Shown here in pieces: positions 53,301 to 64,000 of a DNA stretch of 64,000 nucleotides. The translations under genes and the position numbers were made by a program. Origin of the DNA: Seriola aureovittata (taxonomy: Eukaryota; Chordata; Actinopteri; Carangiformes; Carangidae); assembly GCF_021018895.1 (NCBI RefSeq), contig NC_079374.1, positions 9,463,712 to 9,527,711 of the forward strand. The letters run 5' to 3'. Numbering within the stretch: the stretch's first letter is position 1; every line of letters starts with the position of its first letter. The notes under the pieces were generated by a model. That model did no database searches, had not been told where the DNA came from, and was given only the letters and a program-made list of their open reading frames with translations.

Positions 53301-56300
53301 AAGGTGGCCCCTGATTCTCCTATGCAATTTGAGGCCCACAACAGGGCTGTTGTCCTGAAGCCCCGGGTTTTCTCGGCTCATGTACCACCAGAGTCCACTC
53401 TGTAATCTAGCTGTATAGAGACTGGACCCATACTGGGCTTGCAGCCTTGGGAGGAGACTAGTTGTCTGCATCTGTGTGCCAAAGTGAAAACGCTTTACTG
53501 ATCCACCACAGGCACACACACAATTAAAAACCAAAAATAGTCATGCCAGCAGAGTGATTAAGTTTACTAGAATTCTGTCTATTCAAATACAATGTGGAAA
53601 GCCTAAACATGCACACATAAAGGCTTTGTGGTTCATCTTGGCCTAATGATGATTAATACATGAGTAGACAGCATGTCTGTGGTGCTGTGTGAACCCTGTG
53701 TGGCTCATACATTCCTGACTGCTAAAACACAGAGGATTTTCATCTCCTTGCCTGCCCTCCTTTGTGAATTCCCTTTAAGAACACACTTCTGAAACATCAC
53801 ACTTTAATTTTTCACATTAACGTAAGTGTGGACTAACAGGGCTGAAACACTTGTTTTCAGTAATTAGTCAATTAATTGATTAGTTGATTGATGGAAAATT
53901 ACTGAACAGCTATTTTCATAATTGATTAATTGTAATTTTTCAAGCAAAAATACCAAACATTATCTAGGAGGATCTACTTCTAAATTTTAAGGGATAAATC
54001 AATCAATCAACCTGATCACATTGGGTTTGAGAAAAATTTTATGGGCCTTTTCATTATTTCCTGACATCTTATTGGTCACATCATTGGAATATAATCGGCA
54101 GAATAATTGATAATGAAAATAATTTTTTTCTACCATTTCCCTTAAAACTAAACAACATTAGGTTGGTATCATTGGCGATTGTTCTAAGACTGCAAGGGAA
54201 GCTCAGCTTCCCCTAAAATGTCAACAAAATAAGTGGTCAAATATGTAGTGTTGTGTGTACATTTCATTGACTAAATATGCGCTAGAACACGTTCATCTTT
54301 TGTTCAGAATCAGCTACTTATCACAGGTAACCGACACGACTTCCTTCTCATTCATCCCCGCAGCGCCACAGTGCTTTACACAGTGTAGACGCCGAGCGTC
54401 TACTGACTTCAATGGGGAAGCATAGAGTGGGTTGTTCCACTGCAGCGAAACTAGACGGTCATTGGATAAATGCTGGGCTTTGTCCCGCCCATCGGACGCT
54501 CAGCGTCTCTGGGGGTCTATGGGCAGTGGGCTGGCCCGGACGCTCGGCTTCTGCATGATGATTGGATGATCTGTCTGAGGCTGAGTCCCTTTTTGATTGA
54601 CAGCGAAATGAGCGAATCAGCGATCTTGAAGTATAAGCATCCACCGGAGCATTTTTCAAGCTTTTCATTCCGTTTTTCGGAGTTGATCTGGAGACGTTAC
54701 TGATCCTCAGCAACTTTTTCTTTGTTAAAAACGACTAGCGTTGTGTTTGGCGACTCTATTCTGTCACTCTATGAATTTACATATAAATAAACGGACACAT
54801 TTTATGATGTAGGCCGAAAATGAGCTTCCCCTCCTCATAAGACCAGCAGCCGCCACTGGTTGGTATGGGGCTGGACCGTGTGGTCAATGTGCAAAATTGA
54901 GGACATGTTGTGGAAAAGCTTCTAATTGTCGTTCGATGATGCAATATGCTAATAAGCATATTCATAATATAATAGCCTTGTATTTGCATTCTGCTGGGTG
55001 TCAGCTGGTTTCGGACCTTTATCTGTTTGCTTTTCTCCTACTCTGTGTTCACATATACAATAAAACTGTTCTGATTAACATGTTTTTCTGTTTCTGTCGT
55101 CAGACAACAGAACAGAAATAGTGGTACATTAAGACTACATTTTAACCAGCAGTCATTTCCAAACCATTTTCAAGCTGCTAAAATCCAGATTTATAGCCAT
55201 GACATTGTCTGACAAAATCACCATAAACATGAGTTAAATATAACAGCTGTGCTGTGATTTTAGCTATATCTACTCATGAAATTATCATTCAGAGAGAGAA
55301 TTTGAAGCAGTAGAATATTCATACTTATTTTGTCTCTCACACAGTAGACAGAGAGAGTTGTGCCTCTCGCTCGCAGGGCAATACTGGCAGCTTTCTTCTA
55401 TGGAAAGAAGCTAAGGTTTTTCCAAAAAGTCACGAGACTTGTCACTGGGTGCTGAAAGGGGTCTGAAAGTGAAAACTGCTTTGGGTCAGTTGTAAACTCC
55501 CCTCATGATGTAAGAGAAAATGTTAACGCCAAATCATTTTGAAAGAGCAATGGCCAATAGGAAGTCAACACTCAGCCAACCAATGGTGTAACTTCATCAC
55601 AAACTAAATTCTATATTATAAATTCTATCCCTGACATTTGGGGATGTATCGCTGGCCAATAAATGATCTAATCCTCATTGCACATGCAGAATCAATCCAC
55701 ACAGCAATGCTCCCTTGCCAGTATATATTTATATTTGTTCTGAGGCACACTTGAAAAATACTTCATATTCCCCTTCTTTGCATTCCCAACTGCACTTCCT
55801 TGAGCTTGGTGCAAATAGGTTTGAGCTGAGTCAATGCTTGCATTTATCCACAGGGTAAACAACACAAGGCACATGGTGATACGCCTGTCCCTTTCATCTC
55901 CCTCGCCATCCTCTCCTTCTTACATCTTGCTCTGCAGTAGCCTAAATATTTAACTGAAAGAATTTCCACTCCTACTCCAAATCCTCTTCAACTATCTTTC
56001 AACCTCCCTTGCTGCTGCTTTTCAAAGCGTGTGCTCTGAGTCAAGAGAGCCACTTAAAATCAACACCACTCTTTTTTTATTTCCCTGAAAAAGAAACTCC
56101 ACAAGGTGCCATGTGCAGAGCAGATGACCCGTTTTAGCTGTGAACTATTCGGTAAATTCCAGTCACGGCACATAATCACTTTATGCCATAGTATGATCCC
56201 TGTTGCGTGTCAGAGGATGATTACATCTGCACATCACAATGCAGCAATCTGACTGTTCCAACCTCAGCTATCTGAACATGCTCTATGCCTGCATGTGTTT

Positions 56301-57996
56301 CCTATGGTCTGTCACTGGGCTGACAGCATCTCAGCATTAACCGCACACACATGTTCAACCTACAAAAGACATCAGTGCTCTCATTTGTCCACTTGTGTTC
56401 TGAATCACAAACACTTCACAGACTCTATACTACACCCGCAAACCACTTTCAAACTCCATAATGTTTTCACTCCCCAACTGATGTGGCCTTCTCATAAGTA
56501 CATCATCAATAAATGCTACAGATGTAGGAGAAAGGAATACACATGATCTACAGAAGATTACTTTACAAGACTAAGCATCCACAGCCATGCTAACATCTCT
56601 GTGATGCTGTACCTGGGCACAGCAACACTGACACGAATTGCTAGAGTCATGTTTACTGCATTTACCGATTTTAGTTTCAAATATTAGTGCCAATTAGCAC
56701 TAAACACAAGTACACCTGAAGCTGATGTCATTAGGTCTGCAGGCATTTGGTCACAAACCACAGTACTGGACAAATTTAAATTCTGACCTGATGATAGTGC
56801 TAAACGAAAAGTCAAGGGATCACCAAAGTCATTAAAATTCATCCTGAAGGGGGAAATTAATATCTGTTCCAAATTTTGTGGCAATCCATCTAATAGTTAT
56901 AGAGATATTTCACTCAAAACCACAAATGCTGACCTCATGGAGGGGCTGGAGGAAAAGTCAGGGGATTACCAACATCATTAGAGTTTATCCTCTGCAGACC
57001 ATGAATATCTGTACATAATTTCATGGCAAACAAAAAACTCTCCGGCTTGGTGAAACACGGTGGAGGAAACATTTTGTAGACTTTGCTCAAAGAAAAAGGA
57101 CAAAGTAAACTTGGCTGTGCAGTAGCGGAAACCCACAGCTGTTCCGTCCATCCCTCACTCTCAAACATATCTACCATCTGCCCGCTCAGCCAATAATGTG
57201 TCAGAGGAAGATCTCCATAAATTACCATAGGAGTCTGGCAGTGCATCACTTCAGACCAGAACTTCAGTGCTGATTGCAAGCTGTTGGGCCCATTTATTAG
57301 CTATACTGAGTATATGAGGTCAGTTTAGTCATTTCTTCAATTTTATTAAACGTGCTGATAAATAAGAAGAAAGCCAGCAGATAGCCTAAGCAGCTGCTTT
57401 CCTTTTTTGTATATTCACTATGCCTTTTTATGACCCTATAGAGCAGTGTTTAGTGCAACTAGAGTATTTGTCAAAGGCAGCAGCTAAAAAAAAACAAAAA
57501 AACCTCAATATCTTTAAATTATACCCCTGGTTGAAAATAGGAGCTATGACAACAGAAGAGGGATTGCTCCTCTCATATAAGGGGAATATTACATATCGGC
57601 AATGTTTGAGGGTTTTCTTGGAAATGCCTTTGAGGGATTGGATCATGCTTGTAATTGAGGACAAGCGGTGCAGATGCCAGCCCCTCCTCTAAGGGACCTC
57701 ATGAACTCTGGTTTTGGAGTTGGTCCCGTGGATAGGAATTGCAAGGAATGAGGAGGATTTTTCTCCCACATCCCACAACAAGAGAAATTTCTCATCTTAC
57801 TGAGAGTTTTCCCTACAAAAGAGTCTTGAGGGTCAAGACAGAATAATCAAGCAGGTTGTTTTATTAACCACACCCTCCTGCGATTTGCAGTTTACTAATA
57901 AGATCTGCATCTTTTAATCAATTTGCAAGTGGTTTGGGAGAAGAACAATTTCTTAATATTTAAGATATTGCATGACTAACATGGGTCTCTCTCACT

Positions 57997-58073
<77 letters not shown>

Positions 58074-59954
58074 TATACACACACACACATATGTAAAAAC
58101 AGTTGACTAGGAAACATTTCAATCACTTGTTTTCAATTTCCAGTATCACAGACTATCTTTTGTTTTGTCAGTCAGTTTTGACTAGAAATTGTGTTTAGCA
58201 ATGCAATGGAACTGAGGTGCTAACTTTCTGCATTTTCATGTTCCACTTCCATTTCACACTAAAAGTTCACAAAAGAACAAAAATGAAAATAAAAGTAGAA
58301 TAAACTGGTACTCCAAGTACAAGGCAATAAGCAACACCTCAACAACATCTGGTGTGTGCCTGAAGTGGCCATTTTCGTCTAATGCTTTAATTAAATTACT
58401 GTTTGTGTTGTGTTATTTACCCCTAAAGACTACTGAGCCACCAGATGAGATTCAACTTCTTGACTTAGGGGAGGAATAGTAACATAACTCCAGATGGTTG
58501 TATGCTGCAGATTAGACACTCCCCATTTTATTGGGTACACCTAGCTAAAACTTATACAGCCCCATACAACAGCCTTGCATGAATCCTACATTCATAAAAT
58601 GGTTACACTTTATTTCATATGGTAAGACAAAATATTAGAAACTCTGCTGAATATAAAGCAATAAAATTCAACAGCACCACAAATTACAGCCTGCAGAAGT
58701 TGAATCAGAATATCTATAAAAGAAAGTTTCAACAAAACATAACTTTCTCTAACAACAGCCTTACAATAATTAACAAGTGTATTCAACATCAAGAACTCGC
58801 CATCACAAACCATTGAGATGAAATGTTATCAAACAGTAATCTCTGACTCTGAAACACGCAGCCAGTTCTGTGCTGAATCAATTAATGGATTAAAGAGAAT
58901 GCCAAAAAGGCGCAGAATACAGGCCCGACATCATTAACTTGCGTAACTGGCGTAGACAGTAACTTCATGTATTGACGCTTGTGAACATAAATGTCTAAAA
59001 AGTGAAGTGTAAGTGTGTCTTGTAGGCTGTTCTGCAAATTCTTGTGTGATGACAACAAGACACAGGGGAAATAGTTCTCCTTTTAATTGGGGACTAGATG
59101 GGTTTGTTTGACAGAAAGAAATACCACCCGCCGCATATTTCACAGTGAAAGCTGGAACTAGGCGACATAGTGCTAGTAAGTGCTCCCCGAGGGGAATACA
59201 TATCACACGCTGACCTGTATGTTTGTTTTGTCCTGCAGTACTGGTAGTCCTATCATATAGCAAGCTAAAATATCATTTATTTTTCCCTTATGACTTTTGT
59301 CATTCTTATTGTGACAGACAAATCTATCAGTGAGAATAATGAGAGTATTATCTGTCATCCCTCCTTGCTCCACTGAACACATAGATTTATTTGAGTAATG
59401 CCACAAAAGAACACGGGGATACAAAAGAAATTGATGCAACAAGAAAGGTAGAAATTGCACTTGCAAAAGAAAAAAAATATCCATAAATCCATAACGTGAA
59501 GCAGAAAGGTAGGGTGAGGAACTAAGTGACAGAAAGAGAAAGAGAACAAGATTGAGAACGCGTGTGGGTAGGAGAGAGAGAAAGAGAAAGAGACATATGG
59601 ATGTAATTGTGAGCCGATGAACTGATGATGTCATCTCCCAGTCAGGTTATCAGGCCCCAGGCAAAGCAGCGACAACTCACAAAACATGTCTCTTCTTAAA
59701 ACATATGTGAACATCACAGACACACACTCACACATAAAAAGTTTGCATGCTAGATGAGCAGGGCATGCTAAGTTGGAAGCATAGTCAACATGTTTGCTCA
59801 GGCTAATCCTACAGGCAGAGTGTTAGCCTTTCGAGTTTGAATTGTGATTGAAGCTTTAGTTTTCTTCACACACACACACACACTCTGTCCTTCCCATTAG
59901 CCTCTTTGGCATGGCTACACAATGACCTCATCTGGAATGGGCTGAACTCCAGTA

Positions 59955-60018
<64 letters not shown>

Positions 60019-63000
60019 GGAGCCTGTACAGTCCCATATAAGGACTTGCTGATGATGTAATGGGCGCCACTGACTGCGAGTGAGACTCTCCGTGTGCAGA
60101 GCACTTCTCATAATGTTTGGTTTTCCGGATGGAATGTCCACATCACTGGGATCTCCGGGAAAGGGAGAGGTGAAAGACTAGAGACAATTTATTCTCTGAG
60201 GATTTTAAAGGACAGGAGGCCAACAGCACAGCACAGGTAGGAACATCGGAAGGAAACAAATGTGTGTTTAGAAACATTTGCCACTAAGAAAACTTGTTTT
60301 GTAACTCCAGGATGAGCTGTTATGGATAATGTAACCACTGGGCAATTCTGCATAGATTAGATAGATAGATCATCTTGTAATGCCAAGTTGCTGTTAGATA
60401 ACCAAAAGCACACTTCAAAAAGGTATCCAGGTTGTATATTTAAAGACATTAACTTAAGTCTCACTCTGAAACTTTAATTCCTAACTTAATTTTAGTCTTT
60501 GCAATTCTTGCATTTTGAGAGACATTATTGACAAGACATTACTTATGAATATGAGAACAAATCTTGACATTAAGTAGTGTAGGCTATTGATCTATGCATT
60601 AGAGCAATATACTATCATTTTCCAGACTTGTCATCCATTCCATTCAGAATATCAAATCTTTTCTAATTTAACCCCTGGCTGAAGGTTGACATGTATTTTA
60701 ATATAAAAAGTACAGATGCTCTAAATGTTAAATTTCAAGTCCCCATTCACTTAAAAACCTTAAACACAATGTGCAAGGTCGTATTTCTCATCCACAAAAT
60801 AATAGCAACTCTCCACATACCACTTGTAAAATGTAAAAAAATAAATAAATACAAAAAGTCCTTCAGCATGTGTCTATAAGACAAACATCATGTGTGGACT
60901 TTGAACATAAACAGTAGACCTAAATGTTGGCACTTGCGGCAAACAATCTGAAAAATTATATGATGGATTCTAAATAGTAAAAATGCAGGGGGGAGAGATC
61001 ACTTTCAACTGTCCCTCTCTTGCAGTAACACATGACATAACTGTGTACAATGTGCATTTGTACATTGCTGGTATGTGTCTGTGGGAATTTGAGGAGTGAC
61101 AGCACTGGGTAATTGTAGCCAGTCTGTAATTACTTATGGAACGGGGGGGTCTTGCCTCTTGTAGCTGGAAATGGGGGTATAGCATTCGAGGCGCACAGAG
61201 GGAGGGTGATTGGGTGCAACGTTGAGGGTACTCAAGAGTAGAGAAACTTCTTAATTAACAAACGCTCCCTGCCAAGGGACCATCTGCCATGCTAGTCAAA
61301 ACATCCTACAGACCCCTGCCTAGAGAAAGGCAGAACAACAAGGAAATACATGGACATATCTACATGTTTTAGGGCTTGCAGGTAGGCACAGACACAAGTG
61401 AGGCATGTACACACACAGATACATGGAAAAGAGAGAAAAAAAATAATCCTGGCTTTGCTAAATTCGATTATGATTTAAATTCTTCTGAATATGAAAACAA
61501 ATGTTTATGCTGGAAATACACAACTTAGGAAGTTATTTGTGTTTAAAAGCTGCGACCAAGAGGTTAAGCATAAACACTAGAAAGGGTCCTTGGAGGTTGA
61601 AATCAGAGTAAATTACACAATAAAACCAGGCCACAAGATTCTGTTTGACATAAGAGTCATTTGTTTTTCTTCACAGACTCAAACTCCTGATTGTTAAGGA
61701 AAAAGAATACCAGGAAATAAAGGAGAAGATAGACGAAAGAGAAGTATCAGCTCTAAAAGAGGAGCTGACCAAGCTGAAGGCTTTCGCCCTGCTAGTTGTA
61801 AAGGAGCAACAGAGTCTGACTGAGCTGGTGGAGGAACAGAGGCGTAGTGTCAAAGAACTGACCGCCATCACTGACCACATCAAGCAGGACGTCGGAGCTG
61901 CTTACTCCAGTGCAAAGGAGGAGGAGCTTGAATCCCTGCATCTGGAGGTGGAGCACCACAACCAAGTTTCCATCTCCAACCAAAACCAGATCACCATGAC
62001 AGCCCTGAGTCTTCTGTCAGAGGTGGAGGTATTGAGGAGAAGGGTGGTGGAAATGGAGGGGAAGGATGAGGAGCTGATACGCATCGGGGACCAGTGTCGA
62101 GACCTGGACCGCAGACTAGCGAGGGAGATCAGCCACTGCCGTAGCCTGAAGGTTGAGGTGGATAGCCTCAGTGGCAGAATCAGTGAATTGGACAGGATAG
62201 AGAAGGCTTTAGTTAAGAGCAAACAGGACTGTAGTACTCTTAAGTGCAGCTTGGAGCGAGAGAGAGAGGTGAGCAAGATGCTGTTGGGTGAGCTTGACAC
62301 TATGAAAGTCAGGGTGAGACAGCTAGAAGCTGCAGAAGGCCAAATGGAAAAGAGTGAAGCGACGATTAAACAGGACCTGGCAAAGCTCAGGTCACTGACT
62401 GTAGCTTTGGTGGAGGACAGAAAGACCATGACTGAGAGGCTGAGGCAGGCTGAGGAAAAACTCAACAGGAAGGAGGGCAAAAGAAATGAGCAAAGCAATT
62501 TGGCAACAATGACAGAAAGACTGAGAGAGGAGAGGCAGCAGGCACTGCGATCTCAAGCGGATTTAGAGGAAAGGTTTAAGAGCATAGCAAGGGAAAAAGA
62601 TGAGCTCCAACACAGACTGCAAACAGAAGAGGGGAGGAACGGAGAGCTACAGAATAAAATAACTATCATGAAGAAAAGGTTACAGGTCTTGGAAAACAGG
62701 AAAGAAAAAGAGGAAAAGTACACACACAGCTCTGTTCAAAACAACACTAACCATCACTGCCAAACAGAGGACAACAAAGTCAAAGAACTGACCCAGGAGC
62801 TAGACAGGCTGCGAAAGAGACTCCAGGACAAGGAGGTATTGGAGGGAGAACTGTTGAAGGTGGAAGAGGACTTTGAGTCCCTGGAGAAGAGGTTCAAGGA
62901 TGAACAAAAGAGGTCCAGGGCTCTAACAGAGGAACTAGAGGTGGCAAAGAGGGAGCTTTCCAGATACGAGCAGGCCGAGAAGCAGGAGGTCAGTCAGGAA

Positions 63001-64000
63001 CACCTTCTCCTTTGTCGTCTTCAGAAGGAGCAGGTTAAGTCCAGACTGTTGGCCAGAGAAGTAGATACCCTGAAGGAGAAACTGCAGAAGCTGACAGGGA
63101 CCGAGGAATCCATCTGCAGGGTGCAGACGGATCACTCCTCACTGCAGAGGAAATTGACCCAACAAGAAGCCAGGAACAGAGAACTGGCCAGAGAGATGAA
63201 GGAACTGAGTAGTGAGCTAGACAGATACAGACGAATCAAGAATCTGACCCATGGTGCTAACAGACAACACTTTTCAGATCTCCATCAGACCACCAAAGAG
63301 GTGCAAACTGAGCCAGAAGACAGCCTGCCTCCTGACTACAGTGAGCACAATGAGACACTAGATGAAGAAAATGATGACAAGGACCCAAACCACAATGGAC
63401 AAGTCATAAACAGAAGAAGCTCTCTCGTTAACAACCTCAACAGCTTGAACAGCGCAAATAACAACGTAAGCCAATACAGCAGCCATTCAGGGAATGGCAT
63501 AGATATGCACCAAACGGTTAATGGAGAGGTGATGATGTTAACGCACACACCGGGGCAGCCCTTGCACATCAAGGTAACACCGCATCATATACTCAACACA
63601 GCCACACTTGAGATCAGCAGCCCCACTGGAGACACAGCAACATCCTACACCAGCACAGCTGTCATTCCAACGAGTGGAGCCTCACCCAAGCAGAGAATTA
63701 CCATCATCCAGAACTCAGGTCTACCTGCAGTTAGTACTAAGACCCCCCCGTCAAGCCCTGATTGCACCATCTCCCCGCTTCAGGGTACAACCATCAATCG
63801 GATGTTAAGCCCAAATTCATCACGCTCTGTGACACCCGACCACAGCAACTCCCCAATTCAGATTGTTACAGTCAGGACCTGCTCTCCAGAGCCAGTAGAC
63901 GCTGCAAACCAGGCTTCTTTCTGCAAGACTCCAGAGTGGCAGAACAGTTGGCAACATCAGAAGTCCAGCAGTACCGACACAAGTCCCAGTATCATTACCA
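50312..64000 (+). CDS. filip1l: Filamin A-interacting protein 1-like (four exons, 3' end beyond the window)
   Basis: FILIP1L is a long coiled-coil cytoskeleton-associated protein reported to restrain cell migration and angiogenesis. Exons: 50312-50434, 50605-50775, 52495-52673 and 61677 to the window edge; GT-AG, phases agree. The first three exons carry the N-terminal CortBP2-type domain: [58 protein letters not shown] and [18 protein letters not shown]. The large exon (775 codons here, no stop) gives long heptad-rich coiled coil ([52 protein letters not shown]), then a Ser/Thr/Pro-rich tail with [32 protein letters not shown] and [11 protein letters not shown]. These blocks are shared by FILIP1 and FILIP1L; FILIP1L is chosen because it is antisense inside cmss1. 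The first exon has an in-frame ATG at 50333, but coding may begin further upstream. About 930 residues are visible; human is 1135. Confidence 0.93.
51382..51700 (+). pseudogene. Decayed BED-type zinc finger of a hAT transposase
   Basis: The frame from 51382 reads [45 protein letters not shown]. This matches the BED-finger pattern of hAT/ZBED proteins, including the NTTNLxxHLxxxH block. The finger normally has CxxC, but here AVC runs straight into GRTV, so one cysteine seems deleted. The frame stops at 51583-51585, and the following [11 protein letters not shown] is in another frame, showing a frameshift. It is an inactive remnant within a filip1l intron. It could be an exonised ZBED-like fragment, but the damage argues against function. 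Confidence 0.7.
51767..52260. mobile_element. Fold-back MITE with about 38-bp inverted ends
   Basis: The left end (agaatgccgtttcattcag, then attgaaataaataaatatg) mirrors the right end read on the reverse strand (agaatgctgtattattcaa, then attgaaataaaaaaaaatg) with few mismatches. A second inner pair (taatgaaataaataaat and its near-reverse complement near 52195) extends the fold-back. No coding content. Superfamily and target duplication are unclear. Confidence 0.6.
53840..54130. repeat. Degenerate AT-rich MITE-like repeat (copy 6)
   Basis: It begins cagggctgaaacacttg and contains attagtcaattaattgatt, ttcataattgattaattg and a final gcagaataattgataatg. It lies directly upstream of the hAT-type element. 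Confidence 0.6.
54170..54858. mobile_element. 689-bp non-autonomous hAT-type element with 8-bp target duplication
   Basis: The element is flanked on both sides by an identical 8-mer, GTTGGTAT (54162-54169 and 54859-54866), the length expected for hAT. Its ends are inverted: CATTGGCGATTGTT on the left and CAGTGGCGGCTGCT on the reverse strand at the right, followed by a shared ggaagctca word. Just inside the left end is a perfect hairpin, gggaagct-c-agcttccc (54196-54212). The middle holds another palindrome, gtagacgc-cga-gcgtctac (54385-54403), and further gacgctc motifs. No transposase is encoded. The exact target duplication suggests a relatively recent insertion. Confidence 0.82.
57999..58090. 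repeat. (CA)n-(TA)n-(CA)n compound microsatellite
   Basis: A run of CA, a run of TA with two interruptions, then CA again, in a filip1l intron. Confidence 0.95.
59957..60016. repeat. (CA)n microsatellite
   Basis: About 30 CA units, ending 17 bases before the CArG box at 60034. A shorter (CA)n run is at 59868-59882. Confidence 0.97.
60034..60043 (+). promoter_or_regulatory. CArG box (SRF-type site)
   Basis: CCATATAAGG fits CC(A/T)6GG exactly, and its ATATAA could also serve as a TATA-like element. It lies about 190 bases upstream of a donor site and 1.6 kb before the large filip1l exon, in an orientation suited to an internal filip1l promoter. Confidence 0.5.
60070..60236 (+). other. Candidate alternative first exon of filip1l (non-coding)
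   Basis: Downstream of the CArG box, the sequence runs to a donor cacag|gtagga at 60236/60237. A short frame from ATG at about 60113 ([22 protein letters not shown]) stops before the donor, so the exon would be 5' UTR with a uORF. Translation would then begin inside the exon at 61677, giving a shorter protein that starts in the coiled coil. Human FILIP1L has a short isoform lacking the N-terminal part, which makes this plausible. The start of the exon is a guess. Confidence 0.35.

Larger units (their letters stand above)
52674..61676 (+). other. filip1l intron before the large exon
   Basis: A 9-kb intron with a degenerate MITE copy (53840-54130), a 689-bp hAT-type element (54170-54858), (CA)n/(TA)n arrays (57999-58090, 59868-59882, 59957-60016) and, near its 3' end, a candidate internal promoter and first exon (60034-60236). 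Other open frames here are short and match nothing I know. Confidence 0.75.

Noticed and set aside
54459..54713. Open frames on both strands inside the hAT-type element
   Set aside because: They are short, overlap palindromic GACGC motifs and do not resemble transposase.
61671..62498. Minus-strand frames of 63-198 codons
   Set aside because: They are antisense shadows of the filip1l coiled-coil exon, whose plus-strand frame is open from 61677 to the window edge with clear family motifs.

Overview
The window is eukaryotic and looks like a teleost fish genome, probably a percomorph. It is AT-rich and intron-rich. It carries long (CA)n arrays, a fish-type tRNA-derived SINE, an L2/CR1-like LINE fragment and many hAT-type MITE remnants. 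All gene identities come from exon-by-exon translation and recalled family sequences; no database search was run.

Four vertebrate genes are supported, matching the human 3q12 neighbourhood. (1) dcbld2, + strand, is complete: 15 coding exons at 14721-30040 giving 699 codons, with a 3' UTR to about 31.7 kb. It has a signal peptide, CUB, LCCL and discoidin domains, one membrane helix and a tyrosine-rich tail. (2) A TMEM30/CDC50 gene, - strand, probably tmem30c, is complete in 7 exons at 32762-35203 (353 aa). (3) cmss1, - strand, covers 9 exons at 35990-39277 and lacks only its first coding exon, which must lie upstream on the - strand, apparently beyond the right edge. (4) filip1l, + strand, has exons at 50312-50434, 50605-50775, 52495-52673 and a large exon from 61677 that is still open at 64000. 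filip1l lies antisense inside the first intron of cmss1, as in human.

Layout: 1-14.4 kb has no gene I can support, only repeats, a promoter-like patch near 11.6-12.3 kb and a purine-rich tract. 14.4-31.7 kb is dcbld2. 31.7-35.4 kb is tmem30c, tail-to-tail with dcbld2. 35.8-39.3 kb holds the cmss1 exons. 39.3-64 kb is cmss1 intron 1, which hosts filip1l and a cluster of decayed transposons: a LINE fragment, a BED-finger transposase remnant, a fold-back element, and a 689-bp hAT-type element with an 8-bp target duplication. A perfect CArg box followed by a donor-bearing exon at 60.03-60.24 kb suggests an internal filip1l promoter.

The four genes are not an operon and have unrelated roles: dcbld2 is a receptor-like membrane protein, TMEM30 a lipid-flippase subunit, cmss1 a pre-ribosome factor, and filip1l a coiled-coil cytoskeletal regulator. 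I see no sign of a wholly new molecular system. The most noteworthy items are the nested gene pair, the candidate internal SRF-type promoter, the overlapping uORF at the dcbld2 start and the intact-ended hAT element.
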